Counted from the first letter of the stretch, positions 1 to 8,249 are shown. The stretch: DNA of 15,247 nt from QZKY01 sp964488675 (GCA_964488675.1 CAZAWA010000053.1:1-15247), one strand, 5' to 3'. Made by a program: numbers and translations. The notes: generated by a model not told the origin, from the letters alone.

Positions 1-2586
1 AAAGGCGCGGCACTGACGACCTTCGTCAGTCTGGCCGGACGCTACCTCGTTCTGATGCCAAACAATCCGCGAGGCGGTGGTGTTTCCCGCCGTGTCGAAG
101 GTGACGAACGCGCCGAATTGCGCGACGTGATGGATCAGTTGCAGGTGCCGCAGGGCATGAGCCTGATCGCCCGTACCGCCGCCATTGGCCGCAACGAAGA
201 GGAACTGCAATGGGACCTCAACTACCTGATGCAGTTGTGGAAGGCCATTGACGGTGCCGCGAACCAGCAAAAGGGCGCTTTCCTGATTTATCAGGAAGGC
301 AGTCTGGTCATCCGCGCCATTCGTGATTATTTCCAGCCGGACATTGGCGAGATCCTGATCGACACGGACGAAATTTACGAGCAGGCACAGCAGTTCATGA
401 GCCATGTCATGCCGGACATGGTACATCGGGTAAAGCGCTACACTGACAATGTTCCGCTCTTCTCGCGATTCCAGATCGAGCACCAGATCGAAACCGCCTA
501 CTCGCGAACCGTTCCGCTTCCTTCTGGCGGCGCTATCGTAATCGACCATACCGAAGCGCTAGTTTCGATTGATGTCAACTCGGCGCGCTCGACTCGAGGC
601 TCTGACATCGAGACGACGGCCTTCAACACCAATTGCGAAGCGGCTGAAGAAGTGGCGAGACAATTGCGTCTGCGCGACCTGGGCGGACTGATCGTCATCG
701 ATTTCATCGACATGGAGAGCTCAAGGAATCAACGCGAAATTGAGAATCGCCTGAAAGATGCGCTGCATCACGACCGGGCGCGCGTGCAAATGGGCAAGAT
801 TTCACGCTTCGGGTTGATGGAACTTTCCCGCCAGCGTTTGCGGCCGTCTTTGTCAGAGGGTAGCCATGTCACCTGCCCACGATGCAACGGAACCGGGCAC
901 ATTCGCGATACCGAATCCTCGGCGCTGCAGGTTCTTCGCATTATCGAAGAAGAGGCGATGAAAGAGAATTCAGCGATGATCCATGCGCAAATGCCTGTGG
1001 ATGTCGCGGCTTTTCTCCTAAACGAGAAGCGCGGCGAAGTGCTCAAGATCGAGACACGACATCATGTCAGGATTGTCCTGATCCCCAACAAGCATCTGGA
1101 AACGCCACATTACAAGCTTGAACGCATCAAGCATGACGATCCGCGACTTGAAGAAAACCAGGCAAGTTACACGCTGGCCGAACTGGCCGACACGGACGAA
1201 GGATTCAGCAAGCGACAGAAGGAAGAAGTCCGGCCCAAGCAGGAAGCAGTCGTCAAGGGCATAACGCCGGATCAGCCGGCGCCTGTTTACGAGCGGGCGC
1301 CCGTGGTTCAACCAAAACTGGAAGCCGCCCCTCTTGATGAAGGCTTCTTCAGCAAGATCTTCGGCTTTTTCCGTAAGAGGTCTGCTGAGCCGGTTCCTGC
1401 GACAGCACCTGCGAAAGAGACACGCACGCCACAGTCTGAGCAACGCCCCAGTCGCAACCGTGGCAGAAACCGCCGTGGTGGAAGAGACCGGGAAGACCGT
1501 CGTGAAGCAACGCGTACCGGCCAGCGAGATGAGCAGCCAAAGCGGCCACAAGCTGAGCAAACCGAAGCAACCCGTCAGGCTCGCCCCGCCCGCCCGCCGC
1601 GAGAGGGTGGCCGCAATGATCGTCAGCGTGACGAGCGCAAGGATGCGTCCTCTGCCGATAAACCTCAGAAGGCTGCGGCACCCGTTGCGGTGGCAGCACC
1701 CGTGGTTGCAGTTGAGCCCGGTTCTTTGGTAGTGGCAGACGAGTTGTTGAATGTGAGATTGACAGAAGGTTCCGCCGAAGGTGTGGCAGATGCCGCCGCA
1801 CAGGGTGATGAGCCGCGTCGTCGCCGTCGTCGTGGTGGCCGCAACCGCAATCGCCGGGAACGCGATGTCAATGCGAAGGGCGCGATTGATGACACAACAG
1901 ATGACTCTGGCCTTGACGCTGCAGATGATGTCCAGTCGGAAGAGTCCGTCGAATCGATGCCGCAGGTTGAAGCCGTCTCTGCTCAATCCGTTGCGCCAGT
2001 TTCTGAGATGTCAATTATTTATCAGCAAGCATCGTCATTGCCTGTCAGCTCGCCGATTGAAATCGTGCAGACGGTCGAAGTGATGCCTTCCGTGTCGGCA
2101 GATGAACCCGTCATATCTGGCCAGCCGGCAGCATTGGTTGAACCGCCCTTCTGCTGGACAACGCCGGAGCTACCCCCAAGAGTGACGGAGCAGGCTGAGA
2201 AAACCACCTTTTCAAACCCTGGGTCGGCTATGAGTGAAATTGAACCGCCCCAGGAGTCCACCCTTTCAGTCGCCGAGTCGTCGGCTGAAGCCATGCCGAT
2301 GCCGGTCGCTGAGGCATCGATTGCATCGTCCCCAGCCGCAGAACAAGTGGTTGCAACGGAAGTCGTCCGTTCAGAACCGCAGCCCGTTGCCTCTCGATCG
2401 CTGCCTGTTGAGGCCATGCTGGCATCGGCAGGATTGTCGCTGGCAGCGACCGATCCGGAGAAACTGCGTGCGGCTCAGGAAGCGGTACTACATAACGAGC
2501 TTGCACCCCGGCTAGGACGGCAACGCAAACCGGTGCAATCGCTCCCGGCGGAGCCGTTGATACAGGTTGACACCCGCAACGACTAA
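1..2586 (+). CDS. rne: Ribonuclease E, 5'-truncated by the window edge
   Basis: Endoribonuclease E cuts single-stranded AU-rich RNA in mRNA decay and in rRNA and tRNA processing, and scaffolds the degradosome at the inner membrane. The reading frame is open from base 1, and the residues before the first ATG (base 55) already match the family (GRYLVLMPNNPRGGG), so that ATG is internal. The S1 domain lies mostly upstream of the window. In the 861 visible residues the DNase I-like catalytic part carries both metal-binding aspartates, in SIDVNS (codon 571-573) and VIDFIDM (codon 700-702). The zinc-link CPRC has its cysteines at codons 874 and 883. After about residue 400 comes a low-complexity tail with a short aromatic/basic amphipathic helix, FFSKIFGFFRKR (near 1345-1380), like the E. 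coli membrane-anchoring segment. Arg/Gly-rich RNA-binding tracts (about 1450-1620 and 1813-1865) and a Pro/Ala/Glu-rich spacer follow. The tail makes RNase E rather than RNase G near certain. Confidence 0.97.
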   Translation, partial: KGAALTTFVSLAGRYLVLMPNNPRGGGVSRRVEGDERAELRDVMDQLQVPQGMSLIARTAAIGRNEEELQWDLNYLMQLWKAIDGAANQQKGAFLIYQEGSLVIRAIRDYFQPDIGEILIDTDEIYEQAQQFMSHVMPDMVHRVKRYTDNVPLFSRFQIEHQIETAYSRTVPLPSGGAIVIDHTEALVSIDVNSARSTRGSDIETTAFNTNCEAAEEVARQLRLRDLGGLIVIDFIDMESSRNQREIENRLKDALHHDRARVQMGKISRFGLMELSRQRLRPSLSEGSHVTCPRCNGTGHIRDTESSALQVLRIIEEEAMKENSAMIHAQMPVDVAAFLLNEKRGEVLKIETRHHVRIVLIPNKHLETPHYKLERIKHDDPRLEENQASYTLAELADTDEGFSKRQKEEVRPKQEAVVKGITPDQPAPVYERAPVVQPKLEAAPLDEGFFSKIFGFFRKRSAEPVPATAPAKETRTPQSEQRPSRNRGRNRRGGRDREDRREATRTGQRDEQPKRPQAEQTEATRQARPARPPREGGRNDRQRDERKDASSADKPQKAAAPVAVAAPVVAVEPGSLVVADELLNVRLTEGSAEGVADAAAQGDEPRRRRRRGGRNRNRRERDVNAKGAIDDTTDDSGLDAADDVQSEESVESMPQVEAVSAQSVAPVSEMSIIYQQASSLPVSSPIEIVQTVEVMPSVSADEPVISGQPAALVEPPFCWTTPELPPRVTEQAEKTTFSNPGSAMSEIEPPQESTLSVAESSAEAMPMPVAEASIASSPAAEQVVATEVVRSEPQPVASRSLPVEAMLASAGLSLAATDPEKLRAAQEAVLHNELAPRLGRQRKPVQSLPAEPLIQVDTRND

Positions 2587-2601
2587 GCTATTTTTCAATT
2601 G

Positions 2602-2630
2602 AAAAGGGGGGCTTGCTGCCCCCTTTTTTT
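2602..2630 (+). terminator. Intrinsic terminator of rne
   Basis: Sixteen bases after the rne stop, GGGGGC (2607-2612) pairs with GCCCCC (2618-2623) around the loop TTGCT. A-U pairs extend the base of the stem and a run of seven T (2624-2630) follows. This is a textbook Rho-independent terminator and separates rne from the molybdenum-cofactor operon. Confidence 0.93.
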
Positions 2631-2664
2631 GATTTAGGCGCAATAGCCACCACCTGTGCGTTTG

Positions 2665-2677
2665 AGCACTTTGTGCT
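2665..2677 (+). other. Small hairpin just upstream of moaA
   Basis: AGCAC (2665-2669) and GTGCT (2673-2677) form a perfect five-pair stem with a TTT loop, 12 bases before the moaA ATG. There is no T-run, so it is not a terminator. It does not resemble the long conserved molybdenum-cofactor riboswitch. It may be chance or may affect translation initiation. Confidence 0.4.
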
Positions 2678-2689
2678 ATCTTGCTCTCT

Positions 2690-3805
2690 ATGACGAAGAA
2701 GATTATTCCCATCGCTGCCAATCGCTATTCCAACGCAGTTCCGACCGCACCTGCAGATTTAGAACGCTCTGCTGGCGCCATAACCGATGCACGCAACCGG
2801 CCATTGCGTGATTTGCGTATTTCCGTTACGGATCGCTGCAATTTCCGATGCGTGTACTGCATGCCAAAAAATGTCTTCGGCAAGAATTTTGCGTTTCAAC
2901 CGCATGCATCGCTGCTTACCTTTGAGGAAATTACGCGTTTGGCCAGCATCTTTGTTGCGCACGGCGTGGAAAAGCTGCGCCTGACTGGCGGCGAGCCCTT
3001 ATTGCGCAAGGACATCGAACGCTTGATTGGCATGCTAAGCGCAATCAAGACTCCTTCCGGCAAGGATCTGGATTTGACCCTCACCACCAATGGCTCGCTG
3101 CTGCGTCGGAAGGCACAGAGCCTGCGCGATGCGGGTCTGAATCGCATAACAGTTTCGCTCGATGGGCTCGACAACGCGATTTTCAGAAAAATGAATGATG
3201 TTGATTTCCCGGTATCCGATGTCCTGGACGGAATCGAGTTTGCCAGCAAGGCCGGTTTCTCCCACCTGAAAATCAACATGGTGGTCAAGCGCGGTACGAA
3301 CGATAATCAAATTTTGCCGATGGCACGGCATTTCAGAAACACGCCGTTCGTTCTTCGATTCATCGAATACATGGATGTCGGCTCATCGAATAATTGGGCG
3401 CTTGACGAAGTCCTTCCGTCCGCTGATGTCATCAGCCTGATCCATGCAGCAATGCCGCTGGAAGAAGTCGAACCAAACTACACCGGTGAAACGGCAGAGC
3501 GGTGGCGATATCGCGACGGCAGCGGAGAAATTGGCGTCATCGCCAGCGTGACCAACGCATTCTGCAGCGACTGTACGCGAGCAAGAATTTCAACCGATGG
3601 CAAGCTTTACACCTGTCTGTTTGCCACGCACGGCCACGATTTTCGTGCCCTGCTTCGCGGCGATCACACGGATGCAGAAATTTCAGCCGCGCTTGCTTTT
3701 CTCTGGCGTGTCCGGGATGACCGCTATTCCGAGTTGCGGCACGAAATTGCGTCGCAAGCCAGCCGTCCAATGAAGAAGGTCGAAATGTCTTACATCGGCG
3801 GTTAG
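2690..3805 (+). CDS. moaA: GTP 3',8-cyclase MoaA, molybdenum cofactor synthesis
   Basis: MoaA is a radical-SAM enzyme that turns GTP into 3',8-cyclo-7,8-dihydro-GTP, the first step of molybdenum-cofactor synthesis, with MoaC as the next enzyme. Taking ATG 2690 gives 371 residues. The N-terminal 4Fe-4S cluster binding to SAM is C50-x3-C54-x2-C57 (CNFRCVYC). The C-terminal cluster binding GTP is C-x2-C-x13-C (CSDC ... TCLF). The protein ends in the functionally important Gly-Gly (SYIGG). A radical-SAM glycine motif LTGGEP is also present. About 30 residues precede the core, longer than the E. coli protein. A TTG at 2681 in the same frame is an alternative start. Neither start has a clear Shine-Dalgarno sequence, so the start is the weak part of the call. 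The gene follows the rne terminator and leads mobA and moeA. Confidence 0.96.
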   Translation: MTKKIIPIAANRYSNAVPTAPADLERSAGAITDARNRPLRDLRISVTDRCNFRCVYCMPKNVFGKNFAFQPHASLLTFEEITRLASIFVAHGVEKLRLTGGEPLLRKDIERLIGMLSAIKTPSGKDLDLTLTTNGSLLRRKAQSLRDAGLNRITVSLDGLDNAIFRKMNDVDFPVSDVLDGIEFASKAGFSHLKINMVVKRGTNDNQILPMARHFRNTPFVLRFIEYMDVGSSNNWALDEVLPSADVISLIHAAMPLEEVEPNYTGETAERWRYRDGSGEIGVIASVTNAFCSDCTRARISTDGKLYTCLFATHGHDFRALLRGDHTDAEISAALAFLWRVRDDRYSELRHEIASQASRPMKKVEMSYIGG

Positions 3806-3808
3806 TTC

Positions 3809-3837
3809 AATCGCCGCCTCTCGCAAGCGATTAGAGG
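3809..3837 (+). promoter_or_regulatory. Two mutually exclusive hairpins over the mobA ribosome-binding site
   Basis: AATCGC (3809-3814) can pair with GCGATT (3827-3832), and CCTCT (3817-3821) can pair with AGAGG (3833-3837). AGAGG is also the mobA Shine-Dalgarno sequence, nine bases before ATG 3847. The stems interleave. With no bases between the two 3' arms they cannot readily coexist as a pseudoknot, so they would compete. Whether this matters in vivo is unknown. Confidence 0.35.
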
Positions 3838-3846
3838 TTATTCCAC

Positions 3847-4443
3847 ATGCTGGACAAAAATCAGATTACCGGTCTCATACTTGCTGGCGGTCGCGGCTCC
3901 CGCATGGGCAGTGTGGACAAGGGTTTGCAGATTCTGGGCGGCGAACCGATGGTGTCGTTCGTTATCAGGCGACTGGCACCGCAGGTTGGCGCACTGATGA
4001 TCAATGCGAACCGCAACCAAGAGCGCTACCGTGAGTTTGGCGCTCCCGTCTGGCCGGACGAGTTGAACGAATATGCCGGACCGCTGGCTGGATTCCAGGC
4101 GGGCTTGCGCCACTGCCAGACGCCCTATCTGCTGACCGTTCCTTGTGACAGCCCTTTCCTGCCGAATGATTTGGTCGAGCGTTTGGGAACGGCATTGGAG
4201 CAGCAAGGCGCAGATTTGGCGGTGGCGGTCACGGGCGAGGGGGCGACGCGCCAGCCGCACCCGGTTTTCTGCCTGCTGAAATCCTCGCTCCTGCCGGATC
4301 TGAATGAATTTCTGCGCAGCGGCAAACGCAGAATTGATGCCTGGTATGCTTCGCTCCAATTCGTGGAAGTCCTGTTTGAGGAGGAGGCGGCCTTTCGCAA
4401 CATCAATACAATGGAGGAGTTGCTTCAGTCTGACGCTGACTAA
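3847..4443 (+). CDS. mobA: Molybdenum cofactor guanylyltransferase MobA
   Basis: MobA transfers GMP from GTP to molybdenum-molybdopterin, giving the guanine dinucleotide cofactor (bis-MGD) used by DMSO-reductase-family enzymes such as nitrate reductase and formate dehydrogenase. The 198-residue length is normal. The N-terminal nucleotide-binding signature is LILAGGRGSRMG followed by DKG (residues 10-26). PCDSP near residue 99 supplies the aspartate that binds magnesium. The fold is a single NTP-transferase domain with no membrane segment. ATG 3847 has AGAGG nine bases upstream. The gene lies 41 bases after moaA and 40 before moeA, so one transcript is likely. The signature separates it from CTP-using MocA mainly through context and length, so a MocA-like activity is only a small possibility. 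Confidence 0.94.
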   Translation: MLDKNQITGLILAGGRGSRMGSVDKGLQILGGEPMVSFVIRRLAPQVGALMINANRNQERYREFGAPVWPDELNEYAGPLAGFQAGLRHCQTPYLLTVPCDSPFLPNDLVERLGTALEQQGADLAVAVTGEGATRQPHPVFCLLKSSLLPDLNEFLRSGKRRIDAWYASLQFVEVLFEEEAAFRNINTMEELLQSDAD

Positions 4444-4483
4444 AGCACCTTTCGAGCCATTACAGCTTCTGTCGGGAAGAGTC

Positions 4484-5767
4484 ATGCCCAAGCGAACCCT
4501 CTCTGAAATCGTCAGCTGCCTTGCCGGTTACGACCCTGATGCGCTTCCCGTTGTGCAGGCGCAGCAAATCATTCGCGATTTTGTCGTTCCGATAGACGCG
4601 GTCGAAGTGGTTGCCCTGCGGAGTGCGCTTGGGCGCGTACTGGCGAGAAACATCGTTTCCCCAATCAATGTGCCAGCCCACGATAATTCCGCCATGGACG
4701 GCTATGCGCTTCGCGGCGCAGATCTGATGCATGACGCTCCCACTGCGCTGATCGTGGTTGGCACGACACTGGCTGGCGAGACACATGCCGGCAAGGTCAG
4801 CGCGGGTGAGTGCGTGCGGATCATGACCGGCGCCGTCATGCCAGTCGATTGCGATACGGTCGTGCCACAGGAGTTTGTCTCGCTCGAAGGCCAGCGCATC
4901 ACCGTTCCACCCGGTGCAGTCGCAACGGGCGACAATCGTCGCCTGAGAGGCGAAGATCTTGAAGCCGGAAAAACGGCGCTGAACAAGGGAACCCTTTTGC
5001 GGCCTGCGGAGTTGGGCTTGCTGGCATCGCTCGGCGTTGGCGAAGCACCCGTTCAGCGACGGCTGCGCGTGGCCTTTTTCTCGACTGGTGACGAACTGCG
5101 CTCAATTGGCCAGACGCTCGATGAAGGCAGTGTGTACGACAGCAACCGCTATACCCTATACGGGATGCTGACGCGACTGGGATGCGACATTGTCGACATG
5201 GGCGTGGTCAGAGATGATCCGGCGCTGCTGGAAGCCGCGTTTCGAAGCGCGTGCGAAAACGCCGATGCCATCATTACTTCCGGCGGCGTTTCCGTTGGCG
5301 CTGCAGACTACACGAAAGAAACCATGTCAACTCTGGGAGACATGACATTCTGGAAAATTGGCATGCGCCCCGGCCGTCCGATGGCTTTTGGCAAAATTCA
5401 CTCAAATGGCCACCACGCTGTCCTGTTCGGTCTGCCGGGCAATCCGGTGGCGGTGATGGTCACATTTTATTTTTTTGTTCGCGATGCCCTGCTACGCATG
5501 ATGGGCGCTAACGCCAAACCACTTCCACTGGTGCGAGTTCGTTCGCAATCCAGCATCCGGAAAAAGGCCGGGCGCACCGAATACCAGCGCGGAATCCTTT
5601 CTCGTAACGATCAGGGAGAATTGCAGGTAAGCATCACTGGTTCGCAGGGATCGGGCATTCTGCGATCAATGTCGGAGGCGGACTGCATGATCGTCCTGAA
5701 TCACGAGCAGAACGGCATTGAGGCCGGTGATATGGTCGATGTCATCCTGTTAGATGGATTGACTTGA
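4484..5767 (+). CDS. moeA: Molybdopterin molybdenumtransferase MoeA
   Basis: MoeA inserts molybdate into adenylylated molybdopterin, making active molybdenum cofactor. From ATG 4484 the protein has 427 residues, close to the family norm. Signatures in order are DNSAMDGYAL (residues 67-76, with the essential Asp), the MP-CDTVVPQE block, the MoCF-like substrate site SGGVSVG followed by ADYTKE, MRPGRPMAFG, and GLPGNPVAVMV, then a C-terminal beta domain. The frame is open from 4304 inside mobA, but those extra residues are the mobA reading shifted one frame. ATG 4484 has GGGAAG (4474-4479) just before it and starts like other MoeA proteins. It is the last gene of the moaA-mobA-moeA unit, which runs into the convergent gene at 5790 with only 22 bases between and no clear hairpin. 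Confidence 0.95.
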   Translation: MPKRTLSEIVSCLAGYDPDALPVVQAQQIIRDFVVPIDAVEVVALRSALGRVLARNIVSPINVPAHDNSAMDGYALRGADLMHDAPTALIVVGTTLAGETHAGKVSAGECVRIMTGAVMPVDCDTVVPQEFVSLEGQRITVPPGAVATGDNRRLRGEDLEAGKTALNKGTLLRPAELGLLASLGVGEAPVQRRLRVAFFSTGDELRSIGQTLDEGSVYDSNRYTLYGMLTRLGCDIVDMGVVRDDPALLEAAFRSACENADAIITSGGVSVGAADYTKETMSTLGDMTFWKIGMRPGRPMAFGKIHSNGHHAVLFGLPGNPVAVMVTFYFFVRDALLRMMGANAKPLPLVRVRSQSSIRKKAGRTEYQRGILSRNDQGELQVSITGSQGSGILRSMSEADCMIVLNHEQNGIEAGDMVDVILLDGLT

Positions 5768-5789
5768 TTGGCGGCAGGCAGAAATCGCG

Positions 5790-6203
5790 TTACAGCGTCA
5801 ATTCCCAGGTGTCTCGCTTTGCAACGAAGACTTCGGTGTTGTAATAAGCTCTCAGTTCGGTGATTTCCTTCGCTATCTCAACCGGAAAGCCCTGGCGGGT
5901 TCCGCGATGGTCAATCATCAGTTCCTCGAAAGTCTTGTCACACATAACCGGACGCGCCCACTCGGCAGCGAGTTTGTTCGCTATCCGGGGAAATTTTCGC
6001 GCGAGGTGAAGGGGGCGCACATGTGCCGGCAAAGCCACCAGCCACGCGCAGGTTTCGTTCTGGAGTTTCATTTCGGAAGGTAGCAACGGCTGGCGCCTCC
6101 GCTCCCAGTCTATCTCCTGCCTGGGAGGCGTCTCATCCTCCCTTTTGGCAGCAATGGCCTCGGTTATTGACACCTTTTCAAAGGTGAAAGTTTCGTAGTC
6201 CAT
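5790..6203 (-). CDS. Conserved-looking small protein of unknown function
   Basis: A 137-residue acidic-to-basic soluble protein with no signal peptide or membrane segment. I do not recognise a named domain. The first 45 residues are charged and look disordered. Residues 50-137 look like a compact domain: TCAWLVALP, then HLARKFPRIANKLA, then an FEELMIDHRGTRQGFP stretch, ending in YYNTEVF and DTWELTL. The RGxRQGFP-type stretch resembles small uncharacterised betaproteobacterial proteins I have seen, but that is memory and not a search. ATG 6203 is chosen because GGAAG lies five bases before it. An in-frame TTG at 6221 would add six residues but has no such site. An exact FNR/ANR-type box lies 80-100 bases upstream, suggesting oxygen-regulated expression. 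It converges on moeA and follows rmuC on the same strand. Confidence 0.8.
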   Translation of the reverse strand: MDYETFTFEKVSITEAIAAKREDETPPRQEIDWERRRQPLLPSEMKLQNETCAWLVALPAHVRPLHLARKFPRIANKLAAEWARPVMCDKTFEELMIDHRGTRQGFPVEIAKEITELRAYYNTEVFVAKRDTWELTL

Positions 6204-6236
6204 GGAATCTTCCGTCGACAATGCTTCAAGGAAAGG

Positions 6237-6242
6237 ATCCTA
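6237..6242 (-). promoter_or_regulatory. Possible -10 element of the 5790-6203 gene
   Basis: TAGGAT on the minus strand matches four of six bases of TATAAT. A start seven bases downstream (near 6230) would place the centre of the FNR-type box at -61.5, a position used by class I FNR/CRP promoters. No good -35 element is visible, which is common where an activator is required. This is inference from spacing only. Confidence 0.35.
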
Positions 6243-6282
6243 GCAGTGCGGGAAAGCTTCCGCATTTGTTAAAAGCAAAAAA

Positions 6283-6300
6283 GTTTGATATATATCAAAC
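6283..6300 (-). promoter_or_regulatory. FNR/ANR/DNR-type operator (perfect palindrome)
   Basis: GTTTGATATATATCAAAC is a perfect 18-bp palindrome whose core, TTGAT-ATAT-ATCAA (6285-6298), matches the FNR/ANR consensus TTGAT-N4-ATCAA at every fixed base. It lies between the end of rmuC and the start of the 5790-6203 gene. On the minus strand it is followed by TTTTTT (6277-6282), so the same DNA could act as a weak AT-rich terminator for rmuC. Both uses are compatible. Confidence 0.6.
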
Positions 6301-6319
6301 GAATATTCACTAGTTTTCA

Positions 6320-7762
6320 TCAAACCTCATCCAAATCCTGGGTTTGCGAGCCATCGACACCCAATAGTAGTTCGGCGGCCTCCAGAGGCATGGCCTCGAC
6401 CGACTTGAGTTTGCGGCTCATCTGACGGGTGCGGACTTCGGCATTCTCGATATTTTTGGCAGCGCGCTCCAGCGTTGCCTTGGTTGATGCAAGCACCTCC
6501 CCGAACTTGCCAAACTCGGTCTTGACCGCCCCCAGGACTTGCCAGACTTCGGATGAGCGCTTTTCCAGCGCCAGAGTGCGGAAGCCCATTTGCAGACTGT
6601 TGAGCAGCGCGGATAGGGTGGATGGCCCGGCGATGCTGACTCGATGAAGCCGCTGCAGTTCATCTGCAAGGCCAGGACGGCGCATGACTTCCGCGTACAA
6701 CCCCTCTGTCGGCAGGAAAAGAATCGCAAAATCGGTGGTGAGCGGCGGGGACAAGTATTTGTCAGCGATAGTTTTGGCCTCTGTTCGCATCACCCGCTCC
6801 AGTTCGCGACCGGCAACCAGCACACCCTCTGCATCAGCGCGTTCGGCTGCTTCGGCCAGCCGTTCGTATTGTTCCTTTGGAAATTTGGCGTCAATCGGCA
6901 GCCAGACCGGAACCCTCTCGTCACCCTTGCCTGGCAGGCTGATCGCAAACTCGACCCGCTCCCCGCTTCCCGGCACGGTCTCCACATTTTTGGCGTACTG
7001 CTCCGGGGTCAATACCTGTTCCAGCAGCATTTCCAGTTGTACTTCGCCCCAGGTGCCACGGGTTTTTACATTGGTCAGTACCCGTTTCAGGTCGCCGACG
7101 CCGATCGCCAGTTGCTGCATCTCCCCCAGACCCTGATGTACCTTTTCCAGGCGCTCAGATACCAGCTTGAATGATTCACCCAGGCGTTGCTCCAGCGTTG
7201 CGTGCAGCTTTTCGTCAACCGTCTTGCGCATTTCCTCAAGCTTGGCGGCATTGTCTGTCTGCAGGGCCTGAATTTTTTCTTCCAGCGTCGCCCGCACTTC
7301 CGCCATGCGCTGCGCGTTGGATTCGGTCAATGTCGCAAGCGCCTGCTGCAATGATTCGCCGAATCGCCCGAGTGTCACTGACTGCTCTTCGCGGGCCGAT
7401 TGCGCCTGCGTCATCATCGCCTGGCGCATGCTTTCCAGTTGCAGTGCGTTGCTTTCGCTCAGTTTGGCCAGTTGCTGCGCGAAGGTCTCGATCTGGTTGT
7501 TTTGCAGCGTCGCCACACTGGTCATCTGAGTGGTCAGCGCCTGCTGAAACTGGGAAAAATTACCCCCCAGTTCCTGCCGCGTGCCCTGCGCGCTGGTTTG
7601 TATCTGCTGACGCAATTCGCGTTCGGTGCGCTCGCTGGTTTGCTGAAGCTGATTCAGTAGTGGCAAAACATCCAGTGTTCGACGGCGAAAAAGCAGGACA
7701 ACCAACAGTGCTACGGCAATCGCAAGGACAAACAGCAAAATGAAAAACTCGCTCTGATTCAT
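6320..7762 (-). CDS. rmuC: DNA recombination protein RmuC
   Basis: RmuC proteins limit inversions and rearrangements at short inverted repeats and are predicted membrane-tethered nucleases related to restriction-endonuclease folds. The mechanism is not settled. The 480-residue protein starts with one hydrophobic helix (about residues 5-25, FFILLFVLAIAVALLVVLLF) followed by RRR, so the rest is probably cytoplasmic. A long Gln/Glu/Ala-rich coiled coil fills about residues 30-215. The RmuC domain follows with recognisable blocks: RGTWGEVQLEMLLEQ, VEFAISLPG, LPIDAKFPKEQYERL and LFLPTEGLYAEV. Length and order match the family. ATG 7762 precedes the transmembrane helix directly, but its Shine-Dalgarno sequence is poor. 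It sits 85 bases after the haemoglobin gene on the same strand. The final residues run into the spacer with the FNR-type box. Confidence 0.95.
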   Translation of the reverse strand: MNQSEFFILLFVLAIAVALLVVLLFRRRTLDVLPLLNQLQQTSERTERELRQQIQTSAQGTRQELGGNFSQFQQALTTQMTSVATLQNNQIETFAQQLAKLSESNALQLESMRQAMMTQAQSAREEQSVTLGRFGESLQQALATLTESNAQRMAEVRATLEEKIQALQTDNAAKLEEMRKTVDEKLHATLEQRLGESFKLVSERLEKVHQGLGEMQQLAIGVGDLKRVLTNVKTRGTWGEVQLEMLLEQVLTPEQYAKNVETVPGSGERVEFAISLPGKGDERVPVWLPIDAKFPKEQYERLAEAAERADAEGVLVAGRELERVMRTEAKTIADKYLSPPLTTDFAILFLPTEGLYAEVMRRPGLADELQRLHRVSIAGPSTLSALLNSLQMGFRTLALEKRSSEVWQVLGAVKTEFGKFGEVLASTKATLERAAKNIENAEVRTRQMSRKLKSVEAMPLEAAELLLGVDGSQTQDLDEV

Positions 7763-7847
7763 GGTGTCAAGGAAAATGTATGTGCGTAAGAAATCCCTTG
7801 GTCATTATCGCCCGGGGAGGACATCTCATGTCGTGAAAATTTGCGCT

Positions 7848-8249
7848 TCACCCCGACTGATTGCGGATGGCATCGGCAATCTTTCCGAAAGCCTCCATAA
7901 GCCTGGTTTTGACCGAATCCTCAAGGCTTGCCTCCCGCAGCGCAAGACGCATGCAGTTCAGCCACTGATCCCTCTCAGCAAGACCAATCGCAAAGTGAAT
8001 GTGCCGCATCCGCATGCGCGGGTGGCCAAAGCGTTCGATATACATTTCCGGCCCACCCATCCAGCCGGACAAGTACCAGAACAGCTTGTCGCGTGCGCCA
8101 TCAAGGGAGGGAGGATGCATCTGGCGAATGCCCTCGTATGCGGGATCGGCATCCATCCGGTCGTAGAAGCGGTCAACCAGACCACGCACTCCCGCCTCTC
8201 CCCCGATCAGTTCATAAAGGGTATGCCGCGCCGCTGAGTTTTTGTTCAT
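7848..8249 (-). CDS. Group II truncated haemoglobin
   Basis: A 133-residue 2-on-2 globin. Such proteins bind haem, oxygen and NO, and are tied to NO detoxification or oxygen and redox handling. The sequence has the group II (trHbO-like) pattern: YELIGGEAGVRGLVDRFYDRM at the start with the B10 tyrosine at Y29, then LSGWMGGP (residues 60-67), RFGHPRMRMRH with the proximal F8 histidine at H83, and the G8 tryptophan at W96 in RDQWLNCM. No signal peptide is present, so it is cytoplasmic. It starts 59 bases after the dipeptidase gene and 85 before rmuC, all on one strand. A short inverted repeat (8277-8290) lies in the upstream spacer but has no T-run. Its role next to rmuC and a peptidase is not obvious. 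Confidence 0.93.
   Translation of the reverse strand: MNKNSAARHTLYELIGGEAGVRGLVDRFYDRMDADPAYEGIRQMHPPSLDGARDKLFWYLSGWMGGPEMYIERFGHPRMRMRHIHFAIGLAERDQWLNCMRLALREASLEDSVKTRLMEAFGKIADAIRNQSG

Noticed and set aside
1018..1986. Long 322-codon open frame on the minus strand inside rne
   Set aside because: It is antisense to the low-complexity Arg/Pro/Ala-rich tail of RNase E, whose biased codons keep reverse frames open. The translated protein is Cys/Thr/Leu-rich without domains, and no ribosome-binding site was seen.
2631..2689. Molybdenum-cofactor riboswitch before moaA
   Set aside because: The 59-base spacer is too short for that RNA and shows only a five-pair hairpin.
3809..3837. H-type pseudoknot before mobA
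   Set aside because: The two stems interleave, but no bases are left to cross the first stem, so both cannot form together. They were kept only as alternative hairpins.
4304..4483. Upstream extension of the moeA frame
   Set aside because: These codons are the mobA coding sequence read in another frame. Family similarity begins only after ATG 4484, which has its own Shine-Dalgarno-like site.
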